Positions 32,581 to 36,966 of a stretch of 36,966 nucleotides of DNA are shown piece after piece. The first letter of the stretch is position 1; each line of letters starts with the position of its first letter. The translations under genes and the position numbers were made by a program. The notes beneath the pieces were generated by a model. It was not told where the DNA came from. It worked only from the letters and a program-made list of their open reading frames with translations, and ran no database searches. Source of the stretch: Mageeibacillus sp. UBA1255 (GTDB lineage Bacteria > Bacillota > Clostridia > UBA1212 > UBA1255); contig DBVV01000008.1 in NCBI GenBank assembly GCA_002308795.1, positions 25,540-62,505 on the forward strand, written 5' to 3'.

Positions 32581-33528
32581 ATGGGCAGAAAAATCACGGT
32601 CATCGGAGCAGGAAGCGTCGGTTCCACGATAACTTATACGCTGGCGGTAGATAAGATCGCATCTGAAATAGTAATGATCGACGTAAACGAAGAAAAAGCC
32701 CGCGGAGAAGCTATGGACATACTGCAGGGCATGCCTTTCAGCTCGCCGACGAACATTTATGCGGGAGATTACAGCGACGCAGCCGGATCTGATATTGTCA
32801 TCATAACGTGCGGCATAGCGAGAAAAGCAGGACAGTCGAGGATCGACCTTGCCCAGACGAACGTGAATATCATAAAACAGATAGCGCCGGAGATAGCAAA
32901 ATACGCCCCGGACGCTATTTATATTATTGTCAGCAACCCCGTTGACATCCTGACGTACGTTTTCATGCGCGTATCCGGCATACCCGAAAAACACATAATC
33001 GGATCCGGAACCATACTTGACACCTCGCGCCTCCGTTCGCGTATAGCCGAATACGTCGGTATAAGTGAGCAGAACATACATGCGTACGTGCTGGGAGAAC
33101 ACGGCGACAGCTCGTTCGTGCCCTGGTCGATCGCACAGGTCGGATGCGTGAACCTGTTCGACTACCGCAAAGACTTCCACTTCTACGACTCGCTCCGCCC
33201 CGAACTTGACACCGACGAAATAGAAAACTACATCCGCACTTCGGGCGGCCAGATCATCAAACGCAAAGGGGCTACTTTCTATGCGGTCTCGATCTCGGTC
33301 TGCCACATCGTAAAATGCCTGCTGGGCAGCGCGAACAACGCACTCACGGTATCGTCGATGATGCACGGCGAGTACGATATCGAAGACGTATGTCTCAGCA
33401 TTCCGTTCATAATCGGACCTCACGGCGTCTCCGGCCACCTGCTCCCGAACCTCACCGGCTCCGAGATCGGAAAGCTCCAGAACAGCGCGAACATCCTTAA
33501 AAACGTTATCCGCCAGGTCAGCATCTGA
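32581..33528 (+). CDS. L-lactate/malate dehydrogenase family enzyme (malate-type specificity residue)
   Basis: A 315 aa NAD-dependent 2-hydroxyacid dehydrogenase, cytoplasmic, interconverting a 2-oxoacid and its L-2-hydroxyacid. It has a Rossmann motif GAGSVGS (9-15), the nucleotide-binding acidic residue in VMIDVNEEKA, Asn119 in SNPVD, Asp147 and Arg150 in LDTSRLR, and catalytic His174 in GEHGDS. At the specificity-loop position it has Arg81 in GIARKAGQSR, where lactate dehydrogenases normally carry Gln; Arg there favours oxaloacetate/malate in this family. The C-terminal KGATFYAVS segment is more lactate-dehydrogenase-like, so the substrate is uncertain. GAAAGGTG precedes ATG 32581; the upstream TTG at 32563 overlaps that site. 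hdrB follows after 63 nt with no terminator. Confidence 0.9.
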   Translation: MGRKITVIGAGSVGSTITYTLAVDKIASEIVMIDVNEEKARGEAMDILQGMPFSSPTNIYAGDYSDAAGSDIVIITCGIARKAGQSRIDLAQTNVNIIKQIAPEIAKYAPDAIYIIVSNPVDILTYVFMRVSGIPEKHIIGSGTILDTSRLRSRIAEYVGISEQNIHAYVLGEHGDSSFVPWSIAQVGCVNLFDYRKDFHFYDSLRPELDTDEIENYIRTSGGQIIKRKGATFYAVSISVCHIVKCLLGSANNALTVSSMMHGEYDIEDVCLSIPFIIGPHGVSGHLLPNLTGSEIGKLQNSANILKNVIRQVSI

Positions 33529-33591
33529 CCTGCCCGGGGCGTCCGGTCATTTAAACAGATCAACCCAAACACCTCATAAGGAGATATAAAA

Positions 33592-34458
33592 ATGACATAC
33601 ACATACTATCCGGGCTGCACGCTTAAAACAAAAGCTCAGGACCTGGATCACTACGGCCGCGAAAGCCTGAAAGCGCTCGGCATCACGCTCGAAGAACCGG
33701 AAGAGTGGCAGTGCTGCGGTGCGGTATATCCGATCGCCCGCGACGAAATTGCCACCAAACTCTCCGCCGTTCGCGCACTTGCCGCCGCCAGGGACAATGC
33801 GTCTCCGCTCGTGACCCTCTGCTCTGCCTGCCATCACGTGCTCACCAGGGTCAACGACGATATGCGCCGCGACGAGAACGTGCGCACGAAGGCCAACAAC
33901 TATCTCAAACTCCCCGTGCCCTACGCCGGCGAGACGGAAGTCATCCACTACCTGCAGCTCTTGCGCGACAAGATCGGATTCGATAACATTGCCAAAGCCG
34001 TTAAAAACCCGCTCAAGGGCCGCAAAATAGGTGCTTATTACGGCTGCCTTCTGCTGAGACCTTCAAAGGTGATGCAGTTCGACGATCCCGAAAATCCGCA
34101 CATCATCGAAGACTTTATAAAAGCACTGGGCGCCACGCCGGTAATCTACGGCATGCGCAACGAATGCTGCGGCGGTTACGTCACACTGAAAGACGAGGCA
34201 CAGGCTGCGGAAAACACGAACCGCATAATCAGAAACGCCGCATCAAAAGGCGCGGAAGAACTCATAACCGCCTGCCCGCTCTGCATGTATAACCTCAGGA
34301 AACACTCGGACGGCACCGTAAAAATAAGCTACATCACGGAACTGTTATATGACGCTCTGGGTCTTCGCGAAGAACTCGGAGACGCGCCGGAAGCGTGCGA
34401 AACGGCGAACAGCAGTACTGCCGCATGCGAATGCAGGCGCACGGAAAAAGCTGAATAA
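33592..34458 (+). CDS. hdrB: Heterodisulfide reductase-like subunit B
   Basis: A 288 aa protein with two CCG domains that, in known HdrB, bind non-cubane 4Fe-4S clusters at the disulfide-reducing site. CCG 1: Cys9, Cys41-Cys42, Cys77 and Cys80 (WQCCGAVYP, LCSAC). CCG 2: Cys152, Cys192-Cys193, Cys228 and Cys231 (NECCGGY, ACPLC). Both cysteine sets are complete. The tail after 265 is variable and adds three cysteines. Bacteria of this type lack methanogen heterodisulfide, so the real acceptor is unknown; related bacterial Hdr sets work with methylene-THF reductase or other partners. AAGGAGAT precedes the ATG. hdrC follows after 14 nt. Confidence 0.95.
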   Translation: MTYTYYPGCTLKTKAQDLDHYGRESLKALGITLEEPEEWQCCGAVYPIARDEIATKLSAVRALAAARDNASPLVTLCSACHHVLTRVNDDMRRDENVRTKANNYLKLPVPYAGETEVIHYLQLLRDKIGFDNIAKAVKNPLKGRKIGAYYGCLLLRPSKVMQFDDPENPHIIEDFIKALGATPVIYGMRNECCGGYVTLKDEAQAAENTNRIIRNAASKGAEELITACPLCMYNLRKHSDGTVKISYITELLYDALGLREELGDAPEACETANSSTAACECRRTEKAE

Positions 34459-34472
34459 AGGGGGGCCATGAT

Positions 34473-34871
34473 ATGCATCAGACAGAAAAAGAAACGGCCG
34501 AACTTATAAAACAGATCAGCGGCTCCGACGTAAAAAAATGCATGAAATGCGGCAAATGCTCAGCCACCTGCCCCGCGTACGGCGAAATGAAATTTCACCC
34601 GCACCAGTTCGTAACGATGGTTGCCCACGGGAGAGTAGACGAACTTCTGCGCGACGAGACAGTGACGAGATGCTTAAGCTGCTTCGCGTGCGTTGAACGC
34701 TGCCCCAGAGGCGTAGAACCGGCAAACGTTGTCGCGGCGATAAGAGTACTGGCCGAACGCGAACAGGGCGGCTCGAACTTCGTCCCGGACGAGGTACCCG
34801 CGCTTATTGCCGCGGACAATGAAATTCCCCAGCAGGCGCTCGTCAGCGCGTTTCGCAGGTACAGAAAGTAA
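34473..34871 (+). CDS. hdrC: Heterodisulfide reductase-like subunit C
   Basis: A 132 aa iron-sulfur protein with two 4Fe-4S motifs: Cys23, 26, 29 and 33 (CMKCGKCSATCP), and Cys67, 70, 73 and 77 (CLSCFACVERCP). HdrC relays electrons from the flavin subunit HdrA to HdrB. There is no membrane segment, so this is the soluble HdrABC type rather than the cytochrome-linked HdrDE type. AAAGGGGGG precedes ATG 34473. hdrA follows after 15 nt. Confidence 0.95.
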   Translation: MHQTEKETAELIKQISGSDVKKCMKCGKCSATCPAYGEMKFHPHQFVTMVAHGRVDELLRDETVTRCLSCFACVERCPRGVEPANVVAAIRVLAEREQGGSNFVPDEVPALIAADNEIPQQALVSAFRRYRK

Positions 34872-34886
34872 AGGCGGTGACAAGAT

Positions 34887-36872
34887 TTGCATAAAATTGG
34901 AGTATTTGTCTGCTGGTGCGGCAGCAATATCGCGGCAACTGTCGATATCGACAGAGTAGTGGCTGAGGCGAAAGTACAGCCCGGCGTGGTATTTGCCAAA
35001 GACTACCAGTATATGTGCTCGGAAGCGGGCCAGAATATAATAAAAGACGCCATAAAAGAACACGGACTCACGGGTATCGTCGTATGCTCCTGCTCGCCCA
35101 GGATGCACGAAGCGACTTTCAGAAAAGCCGCGTCACAGGCGGGATTGAACCCGTTCATGGTCGAGATCGCCAACATCCGCGAACATTGCTCGTGGATCCA
35201 CAAAGATAAAGAAGAAGGCACTGAGAAAGCGTGCGTGCTTATGCGCGCGGCCGTGGCGAAAGTAACGCTCAATACGCCTCTTAAAGCGGGAGAGAGCAAG
35301 GTCGTAAAACGCGCGCTCGTTATCGGCGGAGGGATCGCCGGAATACAGACCGCGCTCGATATTGCCGACGCGGGATTCCCGGTAGACATCGTCGAAAAGA
35401 ACGCCACCATCGGCGGGCGCATGGCCCAGCTGGATAAAACGTTCCCGACGCTCGACTGCTCATCCTGTATATTGACCCCGAAAATGGTCGAAGCAAAATC
35501 GAACGAGAACATCCGCCTGATCACTTACGCCGAAGTGGAAGAAGTCAGCGGATTCGTAGGCAGTTTCAAAGCAAAAATTTGCAAAAAAGCGCGCTACGTT
35601 AAGGAAGACGTATGCACTGGCTGCGGCGTATGCATGTCGAAATGCCCGTCCAAGAAGGGCCTTAATGAATTTAATATGGGGCTGAACAACCGCCCCGCGA
35701 TATACATTCCGTTCGCGCAGGCGATACCGAACGTAGCGGTGATCGACAGCACGCAGTGCATCAAACTGAACACCGGAAAGTGCGGTCTCTGCGAAAAAGT
35801 CTGCACAGCGAAAGCGATCGACTACACGCAGCAGGATGAATTCATCGAAGAAGAATACGGCGCGATCGTAATGGCGACGGGATTCAGACCGATCGACGCA
35901 TCCAAATTCGACGAATATTCGTACTCGATCTGCAAGGATGTTGTGACGTCGCTTGAACTCGAGCGCATCATGAACGCGGCGGGACCCACGGGAGGCGTGC
36001 TTTTAAGACCTTCAGACGGAAAACATCCGCACTCGATAGTATTCATCCAGTGCGTAGGTTCCAGAGACGTATCCGGCCGCGGCAAACCGTACTGCTCCAA
36101 GATCTGCTGCATGTACACAGCAAAGCACGCGATGCTGATCAGGGACAAATACCCTGACGTTGAGGTTCACGTGTTCTACATCGACGTACGTACGCCCGGT
36201 AAGAATTTCGACGAATTCTACAGACGCGCCGCCGAACAGTACGACGTTGACTACATCAAAGGCCAGGTCGGAAAAGTATGGGAAGAAGACGGACACCTTG
36301 TCGTAAGAGGCGTTGACCTCATCGCAAACGAACAGATCATACTCAACACCGATATGGTCGTGCTGGCGACAGCGATCGAGCCCGATCCCACGGCGCGCAA
36401 GGTGGCCAACATGCTCACCGCGAGCATTGACACGAACGACTTCATCACCGAAGCGCACCCGAAGCTGAGACCGGTCGAGAGCCCCACGGCAGGCATATTC
36501 CTGTCGGGCGTGTGCCAGGGACCGAAAGACATACCCGAGACCGTATCTCAGGCAGGCGCCGCGGCGTCGAAGGTCATCGGCCTTCTGTGCAAGGATAAAC
36601 TCACCACCAACCCGTGCGTGGCGCATTCCGACGAACTTCTGTGCAACGGCTGCTCCTGCTGCGAAAAAGTCTGCCCGTACGGCGCTATTTCGTACGATAC
36701 GCATCTCATCAACGACCACGGCGTGAAAGAAACGCGGCGCGTGGCGCTGGTCAATGAAGCGCTCTGCCAGGGCTGCGGCGCGTGCACCGTCGTTTGTCCG
36801 TCGGGGGCAATGGACCTTAAGGGCTTTTCTAACAAACAGATCATGGCGGAGGTGGAAGCGATATGTCTGTAA
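34887..36872 (+). CDS. hdrA: Heterodisulfide reductase-like subunit A (flavin, Fe-S)
   Basis: The 661 aa bifurcating flavoprotein core of a soluble Hdr complex. The N-terminal domain has the cysteine set for the extra 4Fe-4S cluster (Cys9, Cys11, Cys44, Cys67, Cys69). The FAD fold begins at GGGIAG (147-152), with ATIGGRMAQL and DCSSCILTPKM (Cys191, Cys194) in the HdrA pattern. Two ferredoxin motifs are inserted at Cys243-253 and Cys291-306, and two lie at the C-terminus (Cys586-596 and Cys627-637). Length and order match full HdrA. The start is TTG 34887, with AAGGCGGTGA upstream; no ATG fits. The 3' end overlaps mvhD by 10 nt. Confidence 0.94.
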   Translation: MHKIGVFVCWCGSNIAATVDIDRVVAEAKVQPGVVFAKDYQYMCSEAGQNIIKDAIKEHGLTGIVVCSCSPRMHEATFRKAASQAGLNPFMVEIANIREHCSWIHKDKEEGTEKACVLMRAAVAKVTLNTPLKAGESKVVKRALVIGGGIAGIQTALDIADAGFPVDIVEKNATIGGRMAQLDKTFPTLDCSSCILTPKMVEAKSNENIRLITYAEVEEVSGFVGSFKAKICKKARYVKEDVCTGCGVCMSKCPSKKGLNEFNMGLNNRPAIYIPFAQAIPNVAVIDSTQCIKLNTGKCGLCEKVCTAKAIDYTQQDEFIEEEYGAIVMATGFRPIDASKFDEYSYSICKDVVTSLELERIMNAAGPTGGVLLRPSDGKHPHSIVFIQCVGSRDVSGRGKPYCSKICCMYTAKHAMLIRDKYPDVEVHVFYIDVRTPGKNFDEFYRRAAEQYDVDYIKGQVGKVWEEDGHLVVRGVDLIANEQIILNTDMVVLATAIEPDPTARKVANMLTASIDTNDFITEAHPKLRPVESPTAGIFLSGVCQGPKDIPETVSQAGAAASKVIGLLCKDKLTTNPCVAHSDELLCNGCSCCEKVCPYGAISYDTHLINDHGVKETRRVALVNEALCQGCGACTVVCPSGAMDLKGFSNKQIMAEVEAICL

Positions 36873-36966
36873 ACGATACTGTTGATACGGCCGTCAATGC
36901 CAAAGCAAAAGATTGGAAGCCAAAGATCGTGGCTTTCTGCTGCAACTGGTGCAGCTACGCCGGCGC
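36863..36966 (+). CDS. mvhD: MvhD-type hydrogenase/Hdr iron-sulfur subunit D (partial, cut by window end)
   Basis: The 34 codons present read MSVNDTVDTAVN, then KPKIVAFCCNWCSYAG. The PxIVxFxCNWCxYAG start is the hallmark of MvhD/FlpD/FrhD proteins, small 2Fe-2S subunits that pass electrons from a hydrogenase or other donor to HdrA. GGAGGTGG precedes the ATG at 36863. The gene overlaps the end of hdrA by 10 nt (translational coupling) and continues past the window edge, so its length and C-terminal cysteines cannot be judged. Confidence 0.9.
   Translation, partial: MSVNDTVDTAVNAKAKDWKPKIVAFCCNWCSYAG

Overview
The window looks like chromosomal DNA from an uncultured member of the Bacillota (Clostridia-like), roughly half G+C. 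Every convincing gene lies on the + strand. The evidence for this placement is a T-box riboswitch ahead of pheST, purine-rich Shine-Dalgarno sites, several lipobox lipoproteins, a Ser/His (SipW-type) signal peptidase with TasA-like substrates, a thioester/Cna-B type surface protein, and an Hdr/MvhD electron-transfer operon of the kind found in anaerobic Clostridia. No tRNA, rRNA, CRISPR array, transposase or prophage gene was seen. This is an assignment by gene content only.

Layout. (1) 1-200: the tail of a broken HNH endonuclease next to a large inverted repeat. (2) 207-4075: a strong promoter, a Phe-specific T-box leader, and pheS-pheT. (3) 4102-4306: a composite heptanucleotide repeat, seven A-rich heptads, a hairpin, then 17 perfectly phased TTGCCAY-type heptads. 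(4) 4323-7825: an orphan helical protein, a lipoprotein with a GH99-like domain and a possible CBM9-like C-terminus, and a four-helix membrane protein. (5) 7910-15780: a complete oligopeptide ABC importer (binding protein, two permeases, two ATPases) with its own promoter, an intercistronic hairpin and a final terminator. The binding protein and the second permease both carry large extra extracytoplasmic segments. (6) 15800-17695: a small membrane protein and a lipoprotein with Gly/Phe and Asp/Tyr repeats, closed by a terminator.

(7) 18086-27012 is the most unusual region. It is a tight same-strand cluster of a Hanks-type kinase fused to a degenerate MinD/ParA-like domain, an unknown protein, a thioester plus SpaA/Cna-B adhesin without a sortase signal, a SipW-type signal peptidase, and three genes for TasA/camelysin-like proteins. 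One of these three is a two-unit fusion that carries an internal sortase-like signal followed by a second signal peptide. I infer a dedicated surface-fibre or adhesin assembly locus with its own protease and a possible kinase regulator.

(8) 27009-32389: a MacB-like fused ABC transporter and a modular A-B-A-B-A lipoprotein, each with its own promoter. (9) 32460-36966: an L-lactate/malate dehydrogenase-family enzyme with a malate-type specificity arginine, followed by hdrB-hdrC-hdrA and the start of mvhD, a likely flavin-based electron-bifurcating module cut by the window edge.

Several candidate promoters share the -10 hexamer TAAAAT. Start codons were chosen by Shine-Dalgarno spacing. In several genes an upstream in-frame start was rejected because it lies in a leader, a terminator or too close to the ribosome binding site.
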